Below, piece by piece: positions 1-4,921 of a DNA stretch of 6,032 bases. The notes under the pieces are model-generated. The model searched no databases and was not told where the DNA came from. It was given only the letters and a program-made list of their open reading frames with translations. The first letter of the stretch is position 1. Each line of letters opens with the position of its first letter. A program made the position numbers and the translations under genes. The stretch is from Gammaproteobacteria bacterium (GTDB lineage: Bacteria > Pseudomonadota > Gammaproteobacteria > HK1), in the NCBI GenBank assembly GCA_020444775.1, contig JAGRHX010001173.1, forward strand, positions 1-6,032, given 5' to 3'.

Positions 1-40
1 CTGGACTTTTCCGACTCCCGTCAAAATTTCGCCAATGTTG

Positions 41-67
41 TTAAGTTCTTTTCAATCAAGAACTTAA
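41..67. repeat. Perfect 10-bp inverted repeat with 7-nt spacer, operator-like
   Basis: TTAAGTTCTT at 41-50 is the exact reverse complement of AAGAACTTAA at 58-67, with TTCAATC between. Centre-to-centre spacing is 17 bp, about one and a half helical turns. There is no adjacent T-run and the stem is AT-rich, so a terminator is unlikely. It overlaps the presumed -10 region of the leftward promoter at 63-92, which suits a repressor operator or an mRNA hairpin. The binding protein is unknown. Confidence 0.5.
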
Positions 68-92
68 ATCAAAAGCGCCAGACATCTGTCAA
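63..92 (-). promoter_or_regulatory. Candidate sigma-70 promoter pointing left out of the window
   Basis: On the minus strand a perfect TTGACA (-35) lies at 92-87, followed by an 18-nt spacer and TTTAAG at 68-63, which matches 4 of 6 bases of TATAAT. Transcription would start near position 56, inside the inverted repeat at 41-67. No gene is visible downstream within the window. In Pseudomonas polA lies next to engB and would be one candidate target. The -10 match is moderate. Confidence 0.35.
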
Positions 93-206
93 TTCCCTGG
101 CGATCCGCACCCGGCCCACTAATGGTGCGCCGCAGCCTGTGCACAATCGGATCGGCCGAGCCCCATTTCGGGGCGTTTGTCAAGCGCTTGGCACGAACCA
201 TGGGGC

Positions 207-863
207 TCAGCCAGGGTCCGCCGAGGAGAGCGCCACGTCAGCGTCGAGCACGCCCTCCGCTTCCCAGTCCAGCCAGACGTCCAGTTGCTGGACCAGACGC
301 TCCAGACCGAATCGGGAGACCGCCGAGAACAGCTGGAAGCTGACCTGTTCCTGCGCCTGGCGGTAATCGCGCACGGCCGCGGCGAGCGCCTGGCTGGCCT
401 TGTTGCGGCCGAGCTTGTCGGCCTTGGTGAGCAGACAGTGCACCGGCACACCGCTGCGCAGACACCACTGTATGAGACTGCGGTCCAAGCTCGTGATCGG
501 ATGCCTGGAATCGACCAGCAGCACCAACCCACGCAGGCTCTGGCGCTCGACCATGAAGGTCTGGATGGTCCTGGCCCAGCGTGCCTGCTCACTCTTCGGC
601 GCCTTGGCAAAGCCGTAACCCGGCAGATCCACCAGGCGCCGCCGCTCATCGAGGGCGAAGAAGTTGATCTCGCGCGTGCGTCCCGGCGTCTTGCTGGTGC
701 GGGCCAGGGCCCTGCGACCGGTGAGCGCGTTGATGGCGCTGGACTTGCCCGCGTTGGAGCGACCGGCAAAAGCCACCTCCAGACCGCTGTCGGCGAGAAA
801 TCCACTCGCGCTGGCCGCCCCCGTCACGAACTGCGCGGTCCGGTATCGTTCAGGTGATTCCAT
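207..863 (-). CDS. engB: EngB/YihA/YsxC ribosome-biogenesis GTPase
   Basis: This is a TrmE-Era-EngA-EngB-Septin family GTPase. From family knowledge it is cytoplasmic and needed for late 50S subunit assembly. All GTPase motifs are visible in the 218-aa product: G1 GRSNAGKS (34-41), the switch I segment with TPGRT (59-63), G3 DLPGYG (79-84), G4 TKAD (146-149) and G5 SAVSRFG (180-186). The hydrophobic strand GLVLLVDSRHP (112-122) is typical of EngB. Length is close to E. coli YihA (about 210 aa). The ATG at 863 was chosen because GGAGGA lies 10 nt upstream and the protein then begins just before the conserved fold. The frame stays open to an ATG at 986, but that extension has weaker codon bias and is made largely of tandem repeats. 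The gene is divergent from the cytochromes, an arrangement compatible with the Pseudomonas engB-cc4 neighbourhood. Confidence 0.96.
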   Translation of the reverse strand: MESPERYRTAQFVTGAASASGFLADSGLEVAFAGRSNAGKSSAINALTGRRALARTSKTPGRTREINFFALDERRRLVDLPGYGFAKAPKSEQARWARTIQTFMVERQSLRGLVLLVDSRHPITSLDRSLIQWCLRSGVPVHCLLTKADKLGRNKASQALAAAVRDYRQAQEQVSFQLFSAVSRFGLERLVQQLDVWLDWEAEGVLDADVALSSADPG

Positions 864-873
864 CTTGCCGTGT

Positions 874-879
874 TCCTCC
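874..879 (-). promoter_or_regulatory. Shine-Dalgarno that sets the engB start
   Basis: The minus strand reads GGAGGA here, 10 nt before the ATG at 863. It is the strongest ribosome-binding site in this area and supports a 218-aa EngB over the 259-aa open frame that starts at 986. Confidence 0.75.
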
Positions 880-891
880 CGCGGCGCCAGC

Positions 892-921
892 TCTGGTTGC
901 CTGACATCTGGTTGCCGGACA
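892..921. repeat. 15-bp tandem duplication (14 of 15 identical)
   Basis: TCTGGTTGCCTGACA (892-906) is followed directly by TCTGGTTGCCGGACA (907-921). The only mismatch is T902 against G917. On the minus strand it would encode VRQPD-VRQPE if the longer engB frame were translated, which I doubt. Confidence 0.85.
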
Positions 922-962
922 TTGGTAGATGCATCGCTACATGCATCGAGTCGACGCCCATC

Positions 963-986
963 CAGTCGATACAGCAGTCGATACAA
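963..986. repeat. 12-bp tandem duplication (11 of 12 identical)
   Basis: CAGTCGATACAG (963-974) abuts CAGTCGATACAA (975-986). It lies 14 bp from the preceding spaced pair of ATGCATCG (929-936 and 941-948), which has the same 12-bp period. No recognised binding motif was identified. Confidence 0.85.
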
Positions 987-1010
987 CTGATCCGCATGAC
1001 TGACGAACTA

Positions 1011-1039
1011 TGGGCATCCTCGTGCACGCCGCCTATCAT
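1011..1039 (+). promoter_or_regulatory. Candidate sigma-70 promoter for the cytochrome genes
   Basis: TGGGCA (1011-1016; 4 of 6 to TTGACA), then 17 bp, then TATCAT (1034-1039; 5 of 6 to TATAAT). It points towards the cytochromes and would leave a leader of about 250 nt before the start at 1300. Spacing is ideal, but by-eye promoter calls in GC-rich DNA are error-prone. Confidence 0.35.
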
Positions 1040-1288
1040 TGTCGTTTGCACGGTCCTGGCCTTTGCCATCGTCCCGACATGCACGCCCTGGTAGCCCGAC
1101 CGCTTCAGCGCCGCGTCAGGCCCGGGCCAGGCGAGCGCGGTGAAATGCTTGCTCGCCACACGAGGTCGAGGCGGTATCTCGCTGGGGCCTCGCTGCGACC
1201 TCCCCCGCCTGGCCATGCCAACGACGCAGCGGTGGACGTTCTGTGGCAGGTACACGTACACGCTCGCACGACTTCAACATGAACCGAC

Positions 1289-1292
1289 AGGA
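1289..1292 (+). promoter_or_regulatory. Shine-Dalgarno that sets the monoheme cytochrome start
   Basis: AGGA sits 7 nt before the ATG at 1300. Neither the in-frame ATG at 1279 nor the GTG at 1243 has a comparable purine-rich site, so 1300 is preferred. Confidence 0.55.
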
Positions 1293-1299
1293 ATCATCA

Positions 1300-1653
1300 A
1301 TGTTCGCGAAACGACCTCAGTTCTCCGCGTCCCCGGCGATGGGCCGCACGGCCTTGGGATGCGCCCTGGCCTTCGGGCTGTTGCTCGGTGGCCAGGCCCA
1401 GGCCGCCGGTGATGCCGAGGCTGGCAAGAGCAAGGCGTCGACCTGTATCGCCTGCCATGGTGTCGACGGCAACAGCACCAACCCTGAATGGCCGAAGCTC
1501 GCCGGGCAGCACGCTCGATACATCGTCCTGCAGCTGAAGGCGTTCAAGGCTGGCGAGCGGAAGAATCCCCTGATGTCGCCGATGGCGGCCAACCTGAGCG
1601 AACAGGACATGGAGGACTTGGCTGCCTACTACGAAAGTCAGAAAATGAAATAA
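1300..1653 (+). CDS. Periplasmic monoheme cytochrome c, similar to one half of cytochrome c4
   Basis: A small class I c-type cytochrome of 117 aa. It has an export signal with basic residues K4-R5 and R16, a hydrophobic core at about 17-31 and a probable cleavage after AQA (33-35). The mature protein has about 82 aa. Haem binding is by C49-I-A-C52-H53. M92 in the MSPMAANLS segment aligns with the axial Met of cytochrome c4 domains. It ends with AAYYESQKMK, the position where domain 1 of a c4 protein reaches its linker. Similarity to the first domain of the next gene is high, about two thirds identical by eye, with 17 identical residues in a row after the haem site. P. aeruginosa has a comparable small cytochrome next to cc4. 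The likely role is periplasmic electron transfer, perhaps alongside c4; its partners cannot be read from the sequence. The start was chosen for AGGA 7 nt upstream. Confidence 0.93.
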   Translation: MFAKRPQFSASPAMGRTALGCALAFGLLLGGQAQAAGDAEAGKSKASTCIACHGVDGNSTNPEWPKLAGQHARYIVLQLKAFKAGERKNPLMSPMAANLSEQDMEDLAAYYESQKMK

Positions 1654-1764
1654 TGCAGCGCCACGCGGTGGCCGCAGGCACACTGCGGCTCGCCGCGTCG
1701 GCTTTCGCGTTCGAGTCTGCGGCTCGCTCACACGATCAGGTTTCCAAACAGAGTACGTTAGCGC
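1654..1764. other. Gap between the cytochrome genes with a small hairpin and a direct repeat
   Basis: GCCGCA (1671-1676) can pair with TGCGGC (1684-1689) around a 7-nt loop, and CCAC/GTGG (1661-1671) forms a small stem just before it. CTGCGGCTCGC occurs twice (1683-1693 and 1717-1727), 34 bp apart. No T-run follows, so this is not a classical terminator. The 111-bp gap is compatible with co-transcription. A hairpin here could alter the ratio of the two products, but that is inference. Confidence 0.4.
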
Positions 1765-2382
1765 ATGAAGTCCATTCACACCCTCGCCGCCACGGTTGCA
1801 GCCATCTCCCTGCTGTTCGGCTCGGCGTCGCAGGCGGCGGGCGACGCTGCCGCCGGCAAGACGAAATCGGCAGCGTGTGCCGCCTGCCATGGCGCGGACG
1901 GCAACAGCACGAATCCGGAGTGGCCCAAGCTCGCGGGTCAGCACGCCCAGTACATCGCCAGGCAATTGGCCGATTTCAAGGATGGCAAGACCCGCTCCAA
2001 CGCGCTGATGGCTCCGATGGTGGCCGGCCTGTCCGAGCAGGACATGGCGGATCTCGGGGCCTACTTCGAGAGCCAGGCGTCCAGCGGATTCTTCATCAGC
2101 GAAGAACAGAAGGCCGCGGGCGAGAAGGTCTATCGCGGCGGAAACAAGGATACCCAGCTACCGGCATGCTCGGGTTGCCACGGTCCGGCAGGCAAGGGTG
2201 ACGGCCGCGCGGGATTCCCGAGTCTGGCGGGCCAGCACCCGGCCTACATCGCCAGTCAGCTGAACGCCTTCCGCAACGGCACCCGTTCCAACGATCGCGC
2301 GCGCATGATGCGTGACATCGCCCTGCGTATCACCCCCGATGAGATCAAGGCGGTTTCCGAATACGTTTCCGCGCTCAAGTAG
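1765..2382 (+). CDS. cc4: Diheme cytochrome c4
   Basis: A 205-aa precursor with two class I cytochrome c domains. The signal peptide covers about 1-24 (MKSIHT, then a hydrophobic stretch, then SQA), cut before AGDAAAGK, the usual start of mature c4. Domain 1 has C38-A-A-C41-H42 and M82 as the likely sixth ligand (MAPMVAGLS). The linker is near 104-118. Domain 2 has C135-S-G-C138-H139 and M182 as the likely ligand (MRDIALRIT). Each domain also has the PxLAGQH segment (54-60 and 152-158). Length and domain order fit Pseudomonas stutzeri c4. The family carries electrons in the periplasm, often loosely bound to the inner membrane, to cbb3 or other terminal oxidases. The ribosome-binding site is weak (AGAG at 1750-1753, 11 nt before ATG), which hints that translation may rely on the upstream cytochrome transcript. 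A GC-rich hairpin follows the stop codon. Confidence 0.96.
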   Translation: MKSIHTLAATVAAISLLFGSASQAAGDAAAGKTKSAACAACHGADGNSTNPEWPKLAGQHAQYIARQLADFKDGKTRSNALMAPMVAGLSEQDMADLGAYFESQASSGFFISEEQKAAGEKVYRGGNKDTQLPACSGCHGPAGKGDGRAGFPSLAGQHPAYIASQLNAFRNGTRSNDRARMMRDIALRITPDEIKAVSEYVSALK

Positions 2383-2401
2383 TCTCCCGACACGCGATGC
2401 A

Positions 2402-2428
2402 GGGGCCGCGCCGCACGGCGCGCGCCCC
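2402..2428 (+). terminator. Strong GC hairpin after the cytochrome c4 stop codon
   Basis: GGGGC (2402-2406) pairs with GCCCC (2424-2428), and CGCGCC (2407-2412) pairs with GGCGCG (2417-2422), with one bulged C at 2423 and a GCAC loop. The 11-bp stem starts 20 nt after the stop codon. No T-run follows, so it may be a weak or Rho-assisted terminator or a 3'-end stabiliser rather than a textbook intrinsic terminator. Confidence 0.5.
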
Positions 2429-2616
2429 GCTCGCTGTGACCGCCCCCCGCCGGAAGCCCTCGTCTTCGAGCCGTTCACGTCGCGGCTAAGCCTGCATATC
2501 GGGCCGGCCACCGTCCCCCAACCGCTGTCCCGGCCCGCGCAACACGCGGTCCGAACATGTATGAATCGCAAGGTCGAAGCGTGTCCTCGACCGAAACGCT
2601 GGCGGCCGAAACCGCC

Positions 2617-2622
2617 TAGAAT
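2617..2622 (+). promoter_or_regulatory. Possible -10 box for dsbA
   Basis: TAGAAT matches 5 of 6 bases of TATAAT and lies about 140 nt before the dsbA start. I see no good -35 hexamer at 16-18 bp spacing (the sequence there is close to GAAACG), so an activator would be needed or the match is chance. Confidence 0.25.
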
Positions 2623-2689
2623 GAGGCTCACCGAACGGCGACCGGGCCTTGCGTGACCCCGTGAGTGGCTCCGAGCTACGTCCAGCCGC

Positions 2690-2727
2690 CCCTGACGCTG
2701 ACCGAAGACCCTGACGCTGACCGAAGA
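2690..2727. repeat. Perfect 19-bp tandem duplication in the dsbA leader
   Basis: The unit begins CCCTGACGCTGACC and ends GAAGA. It occupies 2690-2708 and again 2709-2727 with no mismatch, and the next base (C) also matches. It ends 19 bp before the dsbA ribosome-binding site. Within each unit CTGACG/CTGACC is itself a near repeat. Exact identity suggests a recent slippage event or selection for two copies. Confidence 0.9.
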
Positions 2728-2761
2728 CGACGACAGAATACGCATCGAGGAGGACCTGAAC

Positions 2762-3421
2762 ATGCGCGCGCGCACTTTCCGCATGAGCAAGACCCTGATG
2801 GGCATCGTGCTACTGGGCAGTCTGCTGGGCACGGCACTGCCAGCGGTTGCCGTGGACATCACCGGCAAGTACGAGACCATCACGCCGGCACAACCGACCG
2901 CCGACAAGAATCGGGTCGAGGTGGTGGAGATCTTCTCCTATGCGTGCCCACACTGCTTCAGCTTCCTGCCGGTCATGGAACGGCTGGAGAAGGACAAGGC
3001 CGACTACGTCGACATCAAGCACATGCCGGCGATCTTCCGCAAGTCCTGGGAGGTCTACGCCAAGGCCTTCTACACGGCGGAGCTGCTGGGCGTGCTCGAC
3101 AAGACCCATCATGATCTGTTCGTCGAGATCCACAACAAGGGCAAGCCGATGAACACGCCCGAGGCGCTGCGCAACTTCTTCACCGAGCGCGGCGTCAGCG
3201 CCGAACAGTTCGACAAGACCTTCGACTCGTTCGCCGTGGACACCAAGCTGCGCCAATCCAAGGTCATGCAGGGGCGCTATGGCATCAGCGGCACACCGAC
3301 CGTGGTGGTGAACGGCAAGTATCGGGTCTCCGGTTCGACCGCCGGCAGCTATGACAACGTCATCGCTGTCATCAACGCGCTGGCCGAGCAGGAGCACAAG
3401 GCCATCATGGCCGCGAAGTAG
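2762..3421 (+). CDS. dsbA: DsbA, periplasmic thiol:disulfide interchange protein
   Basis: A 219-aa thioredoxin-fold oxidase that donates disulfides to exported proteins and is itself re-oxidised by DsbB. The signal peptide spans about 1-30: basic R2, R4, R7 and K10, a hydrophobic core 12-26, and cleavage after AVA. The active site is C62-P-H-C65, the canonical DsbA motif, preceded by VEIFSYA. The cis-proline loop is T178-P179 in GISGTPTVVVNGKYRV. The helical insertion between the thioredoxin halves covers about 90-165. Length is close to E. coli DsbA (208 aa precursor). An excellent Shine-Dalgarno, GAGGAGGA at 2747-2754, lies 7 nt before the ATG. Downstream of the cytochromes it fits the known engB-cc4-dsbA order in pseudomonads. 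DsbA oxidises many periplasmic proteins, including apocytochromes at CXXCH. dsbB is not in the window. Confidence 0.97.
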   Translation: MRARTFRMSKTLMGIVLLGSLLGTALPAVAVDITGKYETITPAQPTADKNRVEVVEIFSYACPHCFSFLPVMERLEKDKADYVDIKHMPAIFRKSWEVYAKAFYTAELLGVLDKTHHDLFVEIHNKGKPMNTPEALRNFFTERGVSAEQFDKTFDSFAVDTKLRQSKVMQGRYGISGTPTVVVNGKYRVSGSTAGSYDNVIAVINALAEQEHKAIMAAK

Positions 3422-3545
3422 GACAAGCTGCCGCTCGCCGCTTCGCCGCTCGCGCATGCGAAGGCACGCCGCTCCGGCACGCGGATCAACCCGTGTGCCG
3501 GACCCACGACTTGGGTCTATGTCCCGCCCCCACCCCGTCAACGCG

Positions 3546-3606
3546 CACGGTCGATGCCCACGGTCGATGCACATTGAGGGGGAAGGCCGGGAGGGGGGAA
3601 GGCCGG
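3546..3606. repeat. Two adjacent tandem doublets (13 bp and 15/16 bp)
   Basis: CACGGTCGATGCC (3546-3558) is followed by CACGGTCGATGCA (3559-3571), 12 of 13 identical. After a 4-bp spacer comes GAGGGGGAAGGCCGG (3576-3590), followed by the same unit with one extra G (3591-3606). Two unrelated units duplicated side by side argue for a local tendency to slip during replication. Confidence 0.85.
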
Positions 3607-3618
3607 CGCCGACCGGCC
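3601..3618. terminator. Possible bidirectional hairpin between dsbA and acuI
   Basis: GGCCGG (3601-3606) and CCGGCC (3613-3618) form a perfect 6-bp GC stem with a 6-nt loop, between convergent genes. No T-run is present on either side, so terminator function is inferred only from position. Confidence 0.3.
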
Positions 3619-3659
3619 CTGAATGCACCGGTGAGTCCGGCGGCAAGCACCGGTCGCGC

Positions 3660-4655
3660 TCAGGAGCCGTCGATACGGACCAGCGTACGGCCGGTCATAC
3701 GCCCCTCGATGAGCGCGTCGAAGGCGCCGTCCAGCGACCGCAGGTCGACCTCATGCGTGATGACCTGCTGCAGGTGCCGCGGTTTCAGGTCGCTGGCCAG
3801 ACGCTGCCAGACGTCCAGACGCCTCCGCGCGGGCACGTAGACCGAGTTGATGCCGAGCAGATTCACGCCTCGCAGGATGAACGGCATCACCGTGGTCTCG
3901 AGCTTGAATCCGCCGGCCAGCCCGACCGAGGCGATGTTGCCCTCGGGCATCACGACCCGCGTCAGCCAGCCCAGCTCGTCGCCGCCGACGTTGTCCACGG
4001 CACCCGCGAACAAGGTCTTCTCCAACGGCCGCTTGCCGAGCTCGACCTCGTCACGCAACAGCAGCGAGCTGGCCCCCAGGCCACGCAGATAGCTCTCGGC
4101 GTCGCGCTTGCCGGTGAACGCCACCACCTCGTAACCGAGCCCGGCGAGCATGTCGATCGCAAAGCTGCCGACCCCACCGGTCGCTCCGTTGACCAACACC
4201 GGCCCCTGCTGCGGCGTCTGGTAGTTGTGCTCCATGGCGACGATGGCCAGCGCCGCGGTGAACCCCGCGGTTCCAAGGGCCATGCTCTCGCGTAGCGTCA
4301 AGCCCTCCGGCAGCGGCACCAACCAGTCGGCCTTGACCCGCACGTACTCGGCGAAGCCACCGTCGTGCTCCTCGCCGAGACCCCAGCCGGTCACCACCAC
4401 CGCGTCACCCGACTTGTAACGTGGATCGTTGGAGCTGTGCACATGGCCGGCGACGTCGATGCCGACAACCATCGGAAACCGTCGGATGACCTTGCCGCGC
4501 CCTGTCGCGGCCAGCGCATCCTTGTAATTGATGTCCGACCAGGCGGCGCGCACCACCACCTCGCCCTCGTTGAGATCGTCGAGCGTGATGTCGTCCAGGC
4601 GCGCAACGCTGCGGCCTTCGACCTCGTGGACGCGATATGCGCGAAATGAGTCCAT
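3660..4655 (-). CDS. acuI: AcuI/YhdH-type acrylyl-CoA reductase (MDR superfamily)
   Basis: A 331-aa zinc-independent medium-chain dehydrogenase/reductase. It is recognisably similar along its whole length to E. coli YhdH (324 aa), whose family reduces acrylyl-CoA to propionyl-CoA with NADPH. Visible matches include DINYKDALAATGRGK (41-55), FPMVVGIDVAG (60-70), the VTGWGLGE segment (88-95), GTAGFTAAL (128-136), the Rossmann loop GATGGVGS (157-164) and, further on, GLAGGFKLETTVMPFILRG. The protein has no cysteine at all, so it cannot hold the structural or catalytic zinc of classical alcohol dehydrogenases, as expected for this branch. The ATG at 4655 was chosen because AGGAGT lies 4 nt upstream and the protein then starts like YhdH; the frame is open to 4745. 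Detoxifying acrylyl-CoA is the likely role. No DMSP or 3-hydroxypropionate genes adjoin it here. Confidence 0.94.
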   Translation of the reverse strand: MDSFRAYRVHEVEGRSVARLDDITLDDLNEGEVVVRAAWSDINYKDALAATGRGKVIRRFPMVVGIDVAGHVHSSNDPRYKSGDAVVVTGWGLGEEHDGGFAEYVRVKADWLVPLPEGLTLRESMALGTAGFTAALAIVAMEHNYQTPQQGPVLVNGATGGVGSFAIDMLAGLGYEVVAFTGKRDAESYLRGLGASSLLLRDEVELGKRPLEKTLFAGAVDNVGGDELGWLTRVVMPEGNIASVGLAGGFKLETTVMPFILRGVNLLGINSVYVPARRRLDVWQRLASDLKPRHLQQVITHEVDLRSLDGAFDALIEGRMTGRTLVRIDGS

Positions 4656-4838
4656 GGGTACTCCTGAGGGGTTGCGCCGGGGCGGTTCTTGCCGTGCCCC
4701 GCTGTATGACGTCGCCCGGAACCGCTCAGCGCGAGACGGGGGCATCGGCCGCGGCTGTCCGCGGGCGCCGCTCGATCACGATCGCATCTGGCTTGCAGGC
4801 AACGCGTCTGGTGCCGATCATGCAGGCGGTCGGCCGCC

Positions 4839-4850
4839 GGCGTATACGCC
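4839..4850. repeat. Perfect 12-bp palindrome upstream of the glycosylase gene
   Basis: GGCGTATACGCC is self-complementary and lies 72 bp before the GTG start. It could be an operator for the glycosylase gene or acuI. Short palindromes also occur by chance in GC-rich DNA. Confidence 0.4.
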
Positions 4851-4909
4851 TGTTGGCGTGGCGCGCCGTGCTCGACCGGCTTACCTGTCCAGTCTAGCCG
4901 CTCGGCGCC

Positions 4910-4914
4910 GAGGA
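4910..4914 (+). promoter_or_regulatory. Shine-Dalgarno supporting a GTG start
   Basis: GAGGA lies 7 nt before the GTG at 4922. The next in-frame ATG, at 4976, has no such site, so the GTG is preferred although the 18 extra residues are not obviously part of the conserved fold. Confidence 0.55.
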
Positions 4915-4921
4915 TCGGCCC

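Larger units (their letters stand above)
1..206. other. Non-coding region downstream of engB, AT-rich on its left side
   Basis: No convincing gene was found here on either strand. One plus-strand frame stays open from position 1 to 366, but it has no start signal, runs antisense to engB and gives a low-complexity Ser/Thr/Arg product. The left third is much more AT-rich than the rest of the window, as expected of a promoter region. The stretch holds a perfect inverted repeat (41-67), a leftward TTGACA element (87-92), a small GC hairpin (160-174) and an imperfect palindrome (178-193). The simplest reading is the upstream region of a leftward gene beyond the window plus the 3' end of the engB transcript. 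Confidence 0.6.
864..1299. other. 436-bp divergent intergenic region rich in short duplications
   Basis: This is the shared upstream region of engB (left) and the cytochrome genes (right). I find no supportable gene. The open frames here lack ribosome-binding sites and resemble no protein I know. It contains a 15-bp tandem doublet (892-921), a spaced ATGCATCG pair (929-948), a 12-bp doublet (963-986), an imperfect 11-bp doublet (1178-1199) and a 6-bp GTACAC doublet (1250-1261). It also holds one reasonable rightward promoter (1011-1039). It is longer than a simple back-to-back promoter needs, so a small RNA or a long leader cannot be excluded, but I see no specific sign of one. Confidence 0.6.
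2383..2761. other. 379-bp intergenic region between cytochrome c4 and dsbA
   Basis: I support no gene here. The short open frames lack starts with ribosome-binding sites and have no recognisable products. It contains the c4 3' hairpin (2402-2428), a TAGAAT element that could be the dsbA -10 box (2617-2622), a perfect 19-bp tandem duplication (2690-2727) and the dsbA ribosome-binding site (2747-2754). Its length together with the hairpin suggests that dsbA has its own promoter. Confidence 0.6.
3422..3659. other. Convergent intergenic region with three tandem duplications
   Basis: This 238-bp stretch separates the 3' ends of dsbA and acuI. It contains an imperfect GCCGCTCGC doublet with a 15-bp period (3430-3453), a CACGGTCGATGC doublet with a 13-bp period (3546-3571), a GGGGGAAGGCCGG doublet (3576-3606) and a GGCCGG/CCGGCC hairpin (3601-3618). 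GCACCGGT also appears at 3625-3632 and 3647-3654. I see no gene. Confidence 0.6.
4656..4921. other. Divergent promoter region between acuI and the glycosylase gene
   Basis: A 266-bp shared upstream region. Next to acuI is its ribosome-binding site (minus-strand AGGAGT, 4665-4660). On the right is a perfect 12-bp palindrome (4839-4850). A weak rightward promoter candidate, TTGCAG (4793-4798), 17 bp, GATCAT (4816-4821), matches consensus poorly in the -35. TGCAGGC occurs twice (4794-4800 and 4821-4827). No gene was seen. Confidence 0.45.

Noticed and set aside
160..174. GCCCC/GGGGC hairpin as an intrinsic terminator
   Set aside because: The stem is only 5 bp. On the engB strand it is not followed by a T-run, and on the plus strand no gene ends before it.
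177..857. Long plus-strand open frame of 226 aa over engB
   Set aside because: It is antisense to a gene with all five GTPase motifs, has no recognisable motif, and is the sort of shadow frame that GC-rich DNA produces.
864..986. N-terminal extension of engB to ATG 986 (259 aa)
   Set aside because: A strong GGAGGA site fixes the start at 863. The extension has many A/T-ending codons unlike the gene body, consists largely of short duplications, and is not typical of the EngB family.
929..986. CRISPR-like or iteron array in the spaced duplications
   Set aside because: Each unit has only two copies and the units differ from one another. There are no uniform spacers and no replication or Cas gene nearby.
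1297..1965. Long minus-strand open frame over the cytochrome genes
   Set aside because: It runs antisense to two proteins with clear CXXCH motifs. The product is Arg/Gly-rich with no family resemblance.
2810..3646. 278-aa minus-strand open frame over dsbA
   Set aside because: dsbA on the plus strand has a signal peptide, CPHC and cis-proline loop. The antisense frame has none of the marks of a real gene.
3351..4295. 314-aa plus-strand open frame over acuI
   Set aside because: It starts inside dsbA and runs antisense to acuI. Its Arg/His/Gln-rich composition is typical of reverse-strand reading in GC-rich DNA.
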